Assembly (NCBI GenBank): GCA_031261905.1
Contig: JAISIS010000180.1
Coordinates: 1 to 11,021, forward strand
Source: Burkholderiaceae bacterium
GTDB taxonomy: Bacteria; Pseudomonadota; Gammaproteobacteria; Burkholderiales; Burkholderiaceae_D
Reading direction: 5' to 3'
Length of the DNA: 11,021 bases
Shown here: piece by piece, positions 1-7,445 of the stretch
How positions within the stretch are numbered: the stretch's first letter is position 1
Layout: the number at the start of each line of letters is the position of its first letter
The notes under the pieces: generated by a model
What the model was told of the DNA's origin: nothing
The model's input: only the letters and a program-made list of their open reading frames with translations
The model's database searches: none
Position numbers and translations under genes: made by a program

Positions 1-54
1 TCACGAGAGAAACTGGGCTTCCCGAGGCTGGGCGATTCCAGGATGGTTGCCTGA
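1..54 (+). CDS. glyQ: Glycyl-tRNA synthetase alpha subunit, C-terminal fragment
   Basis: Frame 1 is open from the left edge and ends at TGA 52-54, giving a 17-residue tail that begins SREKLGFP. A tail of the form SRExLGFP shortly before the stop is typical of GlyQ, the catalytic alpha subunit of the bacterial alpha2-beta2 glycyl-tRNA synthetase, which charges tRNA-Gly with glycine in the cytoplasm. The beta-subunit gene follows 58 bp downstream on the same strand, the standard glyQS arrangement, which strongly supports the call. The rest of the gene lies outside the window, so no catalytic motif can be checked. The residues after GFP (RLGDSRMVA) are probably lineage-specific. Confidence 0.85.
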   Translation, partial: SREKLGFPRLGDSRMVA

Positions 55-82
55 AAACGCGTTAAAACACGATTGTATTTAA

Positions 83-97
83 TTTGCCACTGGCAAA
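83..97 (+). other. Small intercistronic hairpin between glyQ and glyS
   Basis: TTTGCC (83-88) and GGCAAA (92-97) form a perfect 6-bp inverted repeat around an ACT loop. It sits 15 bp before the glyS start and is followed by the A/G-rich stretch AAAGAAAG, which probably acts as a weak ribosome binding site. It has no T-tract, so it does not look like a terminator. It may be an mRNA processing or stability element, or chance. Confidence 0.3.
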
Positions 98-112
98 AAG
101 AAAGTCACAAAT

Positions 113-2194
113 ATGAAAACTCTGCTCGTTGAGCTGCTTACGGAAGAATTGCCTCCCAAGGCGCTGACAAGGCTCGCCGAAGCGTTTGCCGGCACGATTG
201 AAGAAGAACTGAAACAGGAAGGCTTTCTTTCCGCCGGGTCTACGAAAACCGTTTTTGCCACACCCCGCCGCCTGGCGCTCACCATCAGCGAAGTATCCGA
301 TACCTCGCCGGACAAATCCATCCGGTTGAAAGTATTGCCGGTTTCCATTGCGCTGGATGCCGAAGGTAACCCGACCATACCGCTCAGGAAAAAGCTGGCC
401 GCTATGGGCTTTCCCGATATTGGCATCGCCGATATGGAAAAAGCGATGGAAGGTAAAACAGAAAACTTTTTCTATACCTACACCGCGCCGGGAAACACGC
501 TGGCATCCGGTTTGCAGGCCGCTCTTGAAAAAGCCATCCGCAACCTGCCCATCCCCAAAATGATGACTTACCAGCGACCCGATGGCGAAACAGTTGAATT
601 CGTCCGTCCGGCGCACGGCCTGATGGCGCTGTACGGACAGGATGTCATTCCTGTTGCCATTCTTGGTCTCACGGCAGGGCGCGTCACACAGGGGCACCGC
701 TTCATGACGCCGGGCGAAATCACAATACCGGAAGCCGCCGCCTATAGCACCGTACTGGAAGGCAGTGGGCACGTGATTGCCGGATTCCAGGACCGCAAGG
801 ATAAAATCCGCGCCGTACTGCACGATAAGGCGCAGGGCGATCAGGTACTGATGCCGGACATGCTGCTGGATGAAGTCACCGCGCTGGTAGAATGGCCGGT
901 AGTTTACGAGTGCCATTTTGAACCGGTTTTCCTTGGTGTGCCTCAGGAATGCCTGATTCTGACCATGCAGACCAATCAGAAATATTTTGCATTGACGGAT
1001 ACCGCCGGACGGCTTCGCTCGCGGTTTCTGATCGTCTCCAACATGGAAACAAACCACCCTGAACGCATCATCAGTGGCAATGAGCGGGTTATTCGCCCGC
1101 GCCTTTCCGATGCCCGTTTCTTTTTTGAGCAAGACCAGAAAAAAACGCTGGAAGAGCGTCTGCCGGGGCTGACACATGTGGTATATCACAACAAACTCGG
1201 CACGTTGGCGCAACGAATGGCGCGCGTCCGCATTCTTGCCGTGTCAATCGCAAACATGATGCAGATAGATACCGCACTTGTCGAACGCGGCGCATTGCTG
1301 GCAAAAGCCGACCTGCTGACTGAAATGGTAGGTGAATTCCCGGAATTGCAGGGCATCATGGGTACCTATTACGCCCGCCACGATGGCGAGCCGGAAGAAG
1401 TCGCCCTGGCAGCTACCGAGCATTATCTGCCCCGCTTTGCCGGTGACAAGTTGCCTGGCACACCCACCGGCACCGCCATTGCGCTGGCCGACAAACTGGA
1501 GGCGCTGACCGGTATCTGGGGAATCGGCCTGCAGCCGACAGGCGACCGGGATCCTTTCGCGCTGCGCAGACACGCTTTCGGCATCTTGCGCATACTGATC
1601 GAAAAGAAACTGCCGCTCTCCTTGCGCGCCATGCTTTTCAGCGCTGTAGGCATCCTGGCGCCCAACGCCAGCTTCAAGGATCCAACCTCCGAACTGATCC
1701 CATTCATTATGGATCGCCTGAGAGGGCTTTTACGTGACAGGGGACACCGGCCTGATGAAATTGAAGCCGTGCTGACCCAGAATCCTGATCGTTTTGACAA
1801 TATCCTTGACCGTCTCGATGCCGTCAAGGCTTTCGCGGCCCTGCCGGAAGCAGAATCGCTGGCGGCAGCCAACAAACGTATTACCAATATACTGAAAAAA
1901 TCCGATGTACGAGCGGGTATGGTGCAGCCTAACCTGTTGCAGGAAACGTCTGAGCAGAAACTCTACCAATCCATGAGTACCATAAAACCGGATGCCAGCC
2001 AGATGTTCGTACAAGGCGATTACACGGGTACACTGAAAGTCCTGGCCCAACTACGTGATGACGTGGACGCTTTTTTTACCCATGTGCTTGTCATGGCGGA
2101 CGACCAACGGCTGCGCAATAACCGGATTGCCTTGCTGACTGAACTTCATACCATGATGAACCAAGTAGCGGACATATCCAAATTGGCGGCATAA
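113..2194 (+). CDS. glyS: Glycyl-tRNA synthetase beta subunit
   Basis: This 693-residue protein has the normal length for GlyS, the non-catalytic tRNA-binding beta subunit that pairs with GlyQ to charge tRNA-Gly in the cytoplasm. Recognisable blocks in order are the N-terminal [12 protein letters not shown] (4-15), [15 protein letters not shown] (161-175), EVTALVEWP (254-262), MQTNQKYF (285-292), [16 protein letters not shown] (322-337) and a helical C-terminal region (about 580-690) in the position of the DALR-type anticodon-binding domain. The ATG at 113 gives the expected N-terminus. The ribosome binding site is only a weak A/G stretch about 6-14 bp upstream, so coupling to glyQ in a shared transcript is likely. 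gmhB begins 15 bp after the stop. A long open frame on the opposite strand is a shadow of this gene. Confidence 0.98.
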   Translation: MKTLLVELLTEELPPKALTRLAEAFAGTIEEELKQEGFLSAGSTKTVFATPRRLALTISEVSDTSPDKSIRLKVLPVSIALDAEGNPTIPLRKKLAAMGFPDIGIADMEKAMEGKTENFFYTYTAPGNTLASGLQAALEKAIRNLPIPKMMTYQRPDGETVEFVRPAHGLMALYGQDVIPVAILGLTAGRVTQGHRFMTPGEITIPEAAAYSTVLEGSGHVIAGFQDRKDKIRAVLHDKAQGDQVLMPDMLLDEVTALVEWPVVYECHFEPVFLGVPQECLILTMQTNQKYFALTDTAGRLRSRFLIVSNMETNHPERIISGNERVIRPRLSDARFFFEQDQKKTLEERLPGLTHVVYHNKLGTLAQRMARVRILAVSIANMMQIDTALVERGALLAKADLLTEMVGEFPELQGIMGTYYARHDGEPEEVALAATEHYLPRFAGDKLPGTPTGTAIALADKLEALTGIWGIGLQPTGDRDPFALRRHAFGILRILIEKKLPLSLRAMLFSAVGILAPNASFKDPTSELIPFIMDRLRGLLRDRGHRPDEIEAVLTQNPDRFDNILDRLDAVKAFAALPEAESLAAANKRITNILKKSDVRAGMVQPNLLQETSEQKLYQSMSTIKPDASQMFVQGDYTGTLKVLAQLRDDVDAFFTHVLVMADDQRLRNNRIALLTELHTMMNQVADISKLAA

Positions 2195-2209
2195 CCAGGA
2201 GCTTCCATC

Positions 2210-2782
2210 ATGAAACTCATTATTCTGGATCGTGACGGTGTAATTAACCAGGACGCTGACTCCTTTATCAAGTCACCGGAAGAATGGGTACCGATCCCGG
2301 AATCACTGGAGGCAATTGCCCGTTTACACAAGGCGGGCTACCGGATCGTGATCGCCACCAACCAATCAGGCCTGGGGCGCGGCTTTTTCGACATCATTAC
2401 CTTAAACGCCATCCACCAGAAAATGCATGCCGCCGTCAGGGCTGCTGGCGGCGTTATTGATTCCATTTTCTTTTGTCCCCACGCCGCCAGCGACAACTGT
2501 GATTGCCGCAAGCCACGCCAGGGCATGTTTAACGCCATCGCCAAACGATATGACGTATCCCTTGATGGCGTTCCTTCGGTCGGCGATTCGCTGCGTGATC
2601 TACAAGCCGGATTCCTTGCAGGATGCCGTCCCATCCTGGTCATGACAGGCAAAGGGAAGCAGGCCCATGAAAATGGCGGCCTTCCTCCCGAGACAGTCCT
2701 GTTTGAAAACCTTGCCGCCGTTGCCGATAGCCTTCTGGCTTCGGAAGCAGAAGACTCCCCTGAAAAAATGGAAAAACCATAA
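2210..2782 (+). CDS. gmhB: D-glycero-beta-D-manno-heptose 1,7-bisphosphate 7-phosphatase
   Basis: This 190-residue HAD-superfamily phosphatase removes the C7 phosphate from D,D-heptose 1,7-bisphosphate during cytoplasmic synthesis of ADP-heptose, the LPS inner-core precursor. HAD motif I is DRDGV with nucleophile D7 and acid/base D9. Motif II is TNQSGLGRG (50-58), the motif III lysine is K101, and motif IV is VGDS with D126. The GmhB zinc-loop signature is present as C89-P-H91 and C97-D-C99, which separates it from histidinol-phosphatase relatives. AGGAG at 2197-2201 lies 8 bp before the ATG. The gene sits between glyS and plsC, as in many Burkholderiales. The C-terminus (about 170-190) is charged and low in complexity, with no conserved motif. 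Confidence 0.95.
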   Translation: MKLIILDRDGVINQDADSFIKSPEEWVPIPESLEAIARLHKAGYRIVIATNQSGLGRGFFDIITLNAIHQKMHAAVRAAGGVIDSIFFCPHAASDNCDCRKPRQGMFNAIAKRYDVSLDGVPSVGDSLRDLQAGFLAGCRPILVMTGKGKQAHENGGLPPETVLFENLAAVADSLLASEAEDSPEKMEKP

Positions 2783-2821
2783 CATTCATATAAAATATAC
2801 ACGTCGTGCCATGCATTACCC

Positions 2822-2836
2822 GGAGATGTTATCTTG
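2822..2836 (+). promoter_or_regulatory. Ribosome binding site fixing the TTG start of plsC
   Basis: GGAG at 2822-2825 is 8 bp upstream of TTG 2834-2836. No ATG or GTG lies in this frame between the preceding in-frame stop (2780-2782) and the TTG. The next in-frame ATG is at codon 37, which would remove the conserved hydrophobic N-terminus. TTG is therefore the best start. Confidence 0.75.
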
Positions 2837-3580
2837 TTAACCAAACCATCTTTACGCTCATTTATTTTTCTGTCCACGCTCTATACCTTCACTGTCATAT
2901 GGGGCGCAATCTGCCTCCTTGTCTTCTTTTTACCTTACCGGATGCGATTTGCCTTGGCAACCTGCTGGAACCGCTGCGCAATATGGCTGGCAAAAAACAT
3001 TTGCGGCATCCACTATCAGATTGTGGGCTATGAAAACCTGCCTGACGAGCCGGTTATCCTGCTAAGCAAACACCAGTCCGCATGGGAAACCATCTTCTTC
3101 CTGTACGCCATGCCCAAGCCGCTGGTTTTTGTGCTGAAGAAAGAGTTGTTGCGCATTCCTTTTTTTGGATGGACACTGGCACTTTTACGTATGATACCGA
3201 TTGACCGCTCGCATGGCACAAGCGCTTTCAGGAAAGTCATTGAACAAGGAAAACAACGCCTTGCCGAAGGTTTGTGGATCATGATCTTCCCGGAAGGCAC
3301 CCGCACGGCGGTCGGCGAGAAAATCAAATACCGCAACAGCGGCACACGGCTGGCAATAGAAACCAAAACCAAAGTCGTACCGGTTGCGCTCAATTCGGGA
3401 GAATGCTGGCCGCGTCACACCATCCTGAAAAAGCCGGGCCTGATTACTGTCTCAATAGGCAATCCCATTTCCCCTGAAGGCAAATCACCGGATGACATGA
3501 TGTCGGAAGCGGAAGCCTGGATAGAGTCGGAAATGCGCCGCATATCGCCTCACGCCTATCCAAACGCGGGGCAGACATGA
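2834..3580 (+). CDS. plsC: 1-acyl-sn-glycerol-3-phosphate acyltransferase (PlsC family)
   Basis: This 248-residue protein is a lysophosphatidic acid acyltransferase of the inner membrane, which adds the second acyl chain to form phosphatidic acid, the phospholipid precursor. Residues about 10-33 form a hydrophobic membrane segment. Acyltransferase motif I is KHQSAWE with H80 and E85, that is HX4E instead of the canonical HX4D. The motif II region lies around GWTLALLRMIPIDR (112-125), and motif III is FPEGTRT (152-158). A proline-containing motif IV-like stretch (VVPVALNSG) follows. The HX4E form is, as I recall, common in this proteobacterial subgroup. Its stop overlaps the start of the next gene by four bases (ATGA), so the two are probably translationally coupled. 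An alternative is an acyltransferase for a different lysolipid, but context favours PlsC. Confidence 0.9.
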   Translation: MLTKPSLRSFIFLSTLYTFTVIWGAICLLVFFLPYRMRFALATCWNRCAIWLAKNICGIHYQIVGYENLPDEPVILLSKHQSAWETIFFLYAMPKPLVFVLKKELLRIPFFGWTLALLRMIPIDRSHGTSAFRKVIEQGKQRLAEGLWIMIFPEGTRTAVGEKIKYRNSGTRLAIETKTKVVPVALNSGECWPRHTILKKPGLITVSIGNPISPEGKSPDDMMSEAEAWIESEMRRISPHAYPNAGQT

Positions 3581-4422
3581 GACAGGGCGCCCGTCCGTTG
3601 CAACTGAGCCTTTTTGCCGCTGACGCCCTGCCGCAGCCATCTCCATCCGAAACAGCGCTTTCTCCCGCAACTGTGCCGGAAGAAACGCCTTCCGCCCTGA
3701 AAAAACGGGCGATTGCGCTCGGTGGCATAACCATCAATTATGAGCTTCGCCGCTCGAAACGCCGCTCCATCGGATTCCTTGTCAACGCCAGCGGCTTGCG
3801 CGTCACCGCGCCCCGATGGGTCACGCTCACATCGGTCGAAGACGCCATCCGGGAAAAAGAACGCTGGATCACCCGCAAACTGCACCATTTTCTCCAGTTG
3901 GCCGCATCACGGCAAAACGCGCCCTGGCAGGCAAAAGACGGCGCGATGCTCCCCTACCTGGGGCGCGAATTTATACTGCGCCTGATTCACGGCCAGTCCG
4001 ACCACATTGTGATGGATGAAGCCAATGCCGCGCTGCTCATGACACACAAAGACCTCAACCCGGCGCCAGGCGTCATTGTGGAACATCTGAAAAAATGGCT
4101 GCAGGAAAAGGCACATCACATTTTTTCAAAACGCCTGCCGCTGTATGCCGCACTGCTTGGCGTCAATTGCCGCGCCTTTACTCTTTCCTCGGCAAAGCAG
4201 CGCTGGGGTTCCTGCTCCGTTTCGGGCAATATCAGGCTCAACTGGCGTCTGGTGCATTTCACGCCCGATGTCATTGATTACGTCATAGTTCACGAACTGG
4301 CGCATTTGCGTGAAATGAACCACAGCAAACTTTTCTGGGAAATCGTTTCAACGGCATACCCGGATTACCTGGCAGCCAGAAAGCGGCTTAACCGGCCTGA
4401 CGCACATATACCGCCTCTGTAA
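3577..4422 (+). CDS. YgjP-like (DUF45) zinc metallohydrolase
   Basis: This 281-residue cytoplasmic protein belongs to the YgjP/DUF45 family, often annotated as an M48-like or SprT-like metallopeptidase. The signature is RWGSCSVSGNIRLNWRLVH (209-227) followed by HELAH (H239, E240, H243) and H249, giving an HExxH-x5-H zinc site. The family's C-terminal pattern HSKLFW is present. The E. coli homologue has been reported as a UTP pyrophosphatase, so the substrate is uncertain. Residues 1-44 form a Pro/Ala/Ser-rich leader with no domain. The ATG overlaps the plsC stop (ATGA), which supports this start and shows it is an operon member. In related genomes this gene also follows plsC, so the pairing is conserved although its reason is unknown. 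Confidence 0.9.
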   Translation: MRQGARPLQLSLFAADALPQPSPSETALSPATVPEETPSALKKRAIALGGITINYELRRSKRRSIGFLVNASGLRVTAPRWVTLTSVEDAIREKERWITRKLHHFLQLAASRQNAPWQAKDGAMLPYLGREFILRLIHGQSDHIVMDEANAALLMTHKDLNPAPGVIVEHLKKWLQEKAHHIFSKRLPLYAALLGVNCRAFTLSSAKQRWGSCSVSGNIRLNWRLVHFTPDVIDYVIVHELAHLREMNHSKLFWEIVSTAYPDYLAARKRLNRPDAHIPPL

Positions 4423-4490
4423 CAGGCCAATCGGCTGTAAAGGCTGTTAAGATACTCAAAGAACCGAAACCATCCAACACCAAACACACT

Positions 4491-4718
4491 ATGATTCGCA
4501 AAAAAGTTCTTGAAGATATCGGCATCAGCGTACCGGATGATGCAAGCCGTTTTATTACCCGTGATTCCACCATCGTTTTTCTGGTGCCTTATGCCGAGGA
4601 ATACGGGCACAGCATAGTTTTCACGGAAGAAGAAATCACGCTGGAACTCACCGAAGGGCAAACCGAAGCACTGAAAGCGGCAAACTGTTTCGGCGAGACC
4701 GGCTGGACCATTATCTGA
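4491..4718 (+). CDS. Hypothetical protein, 75 residues
   Basis: I do not recognise this small acidic protein. It has no signal peptide, membrane segment, cysteine pair or known motif. The single Cys is near the C-terminus (NCFGETGW). The middle is rich in Glu and beta-branched residues (FTEEEITLELTEGQ), suggesting a small mixed alpha/beta fold. Codon use matches the neighbouring genes, and third positions look biased as in coding DNA, which supports a real gene. It starts 68 bp after the ygjP-like gene and has no Shine-Dalgarno sequence before its ATG, so initiation may be weak, coupled or leaderless. Burkholderiales relatives that I recall have gloA (glyoxalase I) at this position, so it may be a lineage-specific replacement. 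Confidence 0.6.
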   Translation: MIRKKVLEDIGISVPDDASRFITRDSTIVFLVPYAEEYGHSIVFTEEEITLELTEGQTEALKAANCFGETGWTII

Positions 4719-4762
4719 CACGCAAATGACGCCCTGAACCGGCGACACTGTCCGCACAAACA

Positions 4763-4792
4763 TTGACGCAGGCATCCGGCAAGGACTAGACT
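4763..4792 (+). promoter_or_regulatory. Putative sigma70 promoter of rpiA
   Basis: TTGACG (4763-4768, 5/6 to the -35 consensus) and TAGACT (4787-4792, 4/6 to the -10) are separated by 18 bp. They lie in the 105-bp gap before rpiA, placing the start of transcription near 4799 with a leader of about 25 nt. No strong terminator is seen in the gap, so read-through from upstream genes is also possible. Confidence 0.4.
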
Positions 4793-4823
4793 GTTTCCAT
4801 CAACCCCTTTCCGCAGGTTTGCC

Positions 4824-5498
4824 ATGTCACAGGATACGCTCAAACTCTCTGTCGCCCGCGCGGCGCTTGCCTTCGTGCCCGAAGGAAAAATCCTCGGTGT
4901 AGGAACCGGTACAACAGCCAATTTCTTCATTGACGAACTGGGGAAAATCAAAGACCGGATCACAGGCGCCGTTGCTTCTTCGGAGGCGACAGCCGCGCGA
5001 TTGCGCTCGCATGACATCAAGGTACTGGATCTTAATGATGTTTCCGCCATTCCGGTGTATATAGACGGCGCGGACGAAATCAACCAGCAGGGAACCATGA
5101 TAAAGGGCGGTGGCGGCGCGCTGACCCGGGAAAAAATCATTGCATCGGCCGCAGACAAATTTGTCTGCATCGCGGATGAATCCAAACTGGTATCCACACT
5201 GGGCGCGTTCCCGCTTCCGGTTGAAGTTATCCCGTCAGCACACGCGCTGATCGCCAGAAAACTGCTTCCCTTTGGCGGTAAACCGATATTGCGAATGAAT
5301 GGGCAAGCCCCCTACCAGACCGACAACGGCAACTTTATCCTGGATATCCACCAACTTGCCATTACCAACCCGGTTGCGCTGGAAAACGAAATCAATAATA
5401 TGCCCGGTGTCGTCACAGTCGGTCTTTTTGCAAAACGTGGCGCGGATATCTGCCTGCTGGGCGCGGCTGGCGGCGTTAAAACCCTCACGTTTCAGTAA
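4824..5498 (+). CDS. rpiA: Ribose-5-phosphate isomerase A
   Basis: This 224-residue cytoplasmic enzyme interconverts ribose 5-phosphate and ribulose 5-phosphate in the non-oxidative pentose phosphate pathway. Key residues fall at the same numbers as in E. coli RpiA: the phosphate-binding GVGTGT (25-30), D81 and D84 in DGADE, K94 in KGGGGAL, and the catalytic base E103 in TREK. The DESK motif ends at K121, and a late LLGAAGGV segment (211-218) completes the fold. The ATG at 4824 has a modest GCAGG upstream and gives the expected N-terminus. It appears to be a single-gene unit, with a promoter candidate at 4763-4792 and a terminator-like hairpin at 5518-5535. Nothing about the protein is unusual. 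Confidence 0.97.
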   Translation: MSQDTLKLSVARAALAFVPEGKILGVGTGTTANFFIDELGKIKDRITGAVASSEATAARLRSHDIKVLDLNDVSAIPVYIDGADEINQQGTMIKGGGGALTREKIIASAADKFVCIADESKLVSTLGAFPLPVEVIPSAHALIARKLLPFGGKPILRMNGQAPYQTDNGNFILDIHQLAITNPVALENEINNMPGVVTVGLFAKRGADICLLGAAGGVKTLTFQ

Positions 5499-5517
5499 AA
5501 CAAGGCATGAACAACCA

Positions 5518-5538
5518 GTGGCATCCGCCATTTTTGTT
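5518..5538 (+). terminator. Putative Rho-independent terminator of rpiA
   Basis: TGGC (5519-5522) and GCCA (5527-5530) pair around an ATCC loop, extended by a G-T wobble at 5518/5531, and are followed directly by TTTTT (5531-5535). An outer AACAA/TTGTT pairing (5510-5514 with 5534-5538) could lengthen the stem. It lies 20 bp after the rpiA stop. The core stem is short, so efficiency is uncertain. Confidence 0.45.
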
Positions 5539-5579
5539 GCTAAAAAATAACAATCCGGGGCGAAAAAATGTAAACATCC

Positions 5580-5609
5580 TTGACGAGAGACACTGTTTTT
5601 TCATACACT
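5580..5609 (+). promoter_or_regulatory. Putative sigma70 promoter of mltD
   Basis: TTGACG (5580-5585) and TACACT (5604-5609) are 18 bp apart, the same -35 hexamer and spacing as the rpiA promoter candidate. Transcription would start near 5616, about 30 nt before the ATG at 5646. This argues against the in-frame TTG at 5580 as a translation start, since it would overlap the -35 box. Confidence 0.45.
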
Positions 5610-5645
5610 TGTGGATTATTTGAGTCTCTACGGGCGGCAGAAAAT

Positions 5646-7244
5646 ATGACATATAAACGACACTGTTTTCATATTCTCGCGACGATCCTGTCCACAACGT
5701 TTTTTCTGGCAGTGCCGAACATCTCCCCGGCAGGAGATATTTCCCTCCCCCGATACAGTAAAGACGCCCGGCTTGCGGCATTCCACACACCTTCCGGAAT
5801 GGGCCTTTCACGGATTGAAGTTATTGAAGACGATCCTGTTACCGAAGTGTTGTCCATGTACGAAGTGGATATCTGGGACCGGATTCGCAGGGGCTTTGCC
5901 ATTCCCGATCTGGAGAATCCCCGGGTAACCAGTCATGAAAATTATTACCTGAAAAACCAGGACTATTTTGACAGGATGACCAGCCGTTCATCCCTTTACC
6001 TTTTCCACATCGTGCAGGAACTGGAAAAACGCGGGATGCCCACCGAACTGGCGCTTCTGCCCTTTATCGAATCCGCCTTCAATCCCTACGCCCGTTCTTC
6101 CGCCAAAGCGGAAGGCATGTGGCAATTCATTCCGAGCACAGGGCGCCATTACGATCTGGCGCAATCCGTTTTTCGTGATGACCGCCGCTGCGTCCTTTCC
6201 TCTACGGAAGCCGCGCTGAACTACCTGCAAAACCTGTACAGCATGTTTGGCGACTGGCATCTGGCACTGGCGGCCTACAACTGGGGAGAAGGCTCTGTAA
6301 GCCGTGCTGTCCGGAAAAACAGGGCGCGCCTTCAGCCTGTTGACTTTAACAGCATTTCCGCCCGAATGCCTGCTGAAACGCGCAACTATGTGCCCAAGCT
6401 GCAGGCCGTCAAAAATATGATCGCCCATCCGGATCAGTACGACATCCGCCTGCCGAAAATAGAAAACCAGCCCTATTTCGTCAAAATCGGTAAAACGCAC
6501 GATATTGACGTAAAGGTAGCCGCCAAGCTGGCGGAATTATCCATTGATGATTTTCGCGCGCTTAACCCGCAATTCGGCCAGTATGTGATTACCGGTGGGC
6601 CGGATGTCAGCCTGCTGCTTCCCAGGGAAAACGCGCAAAAGTTCAAGGAAAACCTGGAAAACTGGAAACAGCCGCTCTCCTCCTGGACTGCATACCAGGT
6701 AATGGAAAAACGCGAAACTGTTGAATCCATTGCCGAAAAATATCACACAACACCGGATGTCATCCGCCACGCCAACCATATCCCGTCCCGAATGGCGCTG
6801 AAATTCGGCTCAACAGTTCTGGTTCCCAAACTGGCTTCCTCCGGCAACAGAAATGAAACGGACATTGCGCCCGAAGTTTCCGCCAACGGAAAACTAGTGC
6901 TGGAGCGCATAGGCGCGCCAACGCGGATTGTCAAAGTCAAGGTCAGGAAAAAAGACAGCCTGGCCTCGATCGCCAAACGCTACAAAACCAGTGTGGACGA
7001 CATCAAATCCTGGAACCAGTTGACCAGCAACCGCGTTGCGTCCGGCTCCATCCTGCGAGTGCATGTTCCGGCAAAAGCCGCTCCCGCTCCGTCCAGGCGC
7101 AACGCCAAAAAGGTACGCTCCCGAAATTATGCCGCCGCCAAAAAGCAAAAACCGGCAAATACGACCACAAGTAAAAACGCTCATAAACAGGCCGCTGTTG
7201 TGCATGAACCAAAGCACAGCAAGTCCGGAAAAAAAGATGTATGA
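5646..7244 (+). CDS. mltD: Lytic murein transglycosylase with LysM domains (MltD family)
   Basis: This 532-residue enzyme cleaves peptidoglycan glycan strands in the periplasm to leave 1,6-anhydromuramyl ends. Residues 1-29 form a signal peptide: basic MTYKRH, a hydrophobic core, and SPA before a predicted cleavage at 29/30. The SLT domain spans about 112-225, with catalytic E142 in PFIESAFNPYA, then GMWQFIPSTGRHYDL (157-171) and ALAAYNWGEG (207-216). LysM glycan-binding repeats lie at about 349-395 and 427-475, with a degenerate one near 277-326. The tail (476-532) is Ala/Lys/Arg-rich and probably disordered. Unlike E. coli MltD, no lipobox cysteine follows the hydrophobic core, so it is probably soluble. 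The frame is open back to a TTG at 5580, but the ATG is preferred because the signal peptide and promoter fit it. Confidence 0.93.
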   Translation: MTYKRHCFHILATILSTTFFLAVPNISPAGDISLPRYSKDARLAAFHTPSGMGLSRIEVIEDDPVTEVLSMYEVDIWDRIRRGFAIPDLENPRVTSHENYYLKNQDYFDRMTSRSSLYLFHIVQELEKRGMPTELALLPFIESAFNPYARSSAKAEGMWQFIPSTGRHYDLAQSVFRDDRRCVLSSTEAALNYLQNLYSMFGDWHLALAAYNWGEGSVSRAVRKNRARLQPVDFNSISARMPAETRNYVPKLQAVKNMIAHPDQYDIRLPKIENQPYFVKIGKTHDIDVKVAAKLAELSIDDFRALNPQFGQYVITGGPDVSLLLPRENAQKFKENLENWKQPLSSWTAYQVMEKRETVESIAEKYHTTPDVIRHANHIPSRMALKFGSTVLVPKLASSGNRNETDIAPEVSANGKLVLERIGAPTRIVKVKVRKKDSLASIAKRYKTSVDDIKSWNQLTSNRVASGSILRVHVPAKAAPAPSRRNAKKVRSRNYAAAKKQKPANTTTSKNAHKQAAVVHEPKHSKSGKKDV

Positions 7245-7295
7245 TGCGTGCGCCTCCTCTCCGTAGCAAAAAACAACAATCACCACACAAAAAGG

Positions 7296-7324
7296 TTGCC
7301 GCAATTGTGACGACCGCCTACAAT
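7296..7324 (+). promoter_or_regulatory. Putative sigma70 promoter of fabI
   Basis: TTGCCG (7296-7301) and TACAAT (7319-7324, 5/6 to consensus) are separated by an ideal 17 bp. An A-rich tract (7268-7293) just upstream could act as an UP element. Transcription would start near 7331, giving a leader of about 115 nt before the fabI ATG. Confidence 0.65.
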
Positions 7325-7346
7325 TTCACGATAAATTTCATCCGGG

Positions 7347-7372
7347 GCCGCTATGTCGGCTCTTGATGAGCC
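7347..7372 (+). other. Hairpin pair in the fabI leader
   Basis: GGCTC (7358-7362) and GAGCC (7368-7372) pair around a TTGAT loop. GCCG (7347-7350) can alternatively pair with CGGC (7357-7360), which would exclude the first hairpin. Both lie in the predicted 5' leader, about 75-100 nt before the start codon. The stems are short, so regulation is only a possibility. Confidence 0.25.
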
Positions 7373-7445
7373 ACGTTCAAGTCTATGTTCCGCTGTTTAC
7401 AGTCTGGATTGCAGCAGCCGAACATGATCGTTTCTGGAGTTATGC

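Noticed and set aside
62-1213. Long open frame (383 codons) on the reverse strand opposite glyS
   Set aside because: It lies wholly antisense to the well-supported glyS gene and its translation shows no recognisable domain. It is a typical shadow of a GC-skewed coding frame.
2783-2833. AT-rich TATAAAATAT between gmhB and plsC as an internal promoter
   Set aside because: A TATAAA/TAAAAT -10-like box exists, but I found no -35 match at a suitable distance and the genes otherwise look like one operon.
4423-4490. GGCTGTAAAGGCTGTTAA tandem motif and weak stem before the 75-codon ORF
   Set aside because: The direct repeat is only six bases, the stem has a bulge, and there is neither a T-tract nor a promoter pair, so no function is supported.
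5580-5645. TTG-initiated 22-residue extension of mltD
   Set aside because: The TTG overlaps a good -35 box, has no ribosome binding site, and would place residues ahead of a proper signal peptide that begins at ATG 5646.
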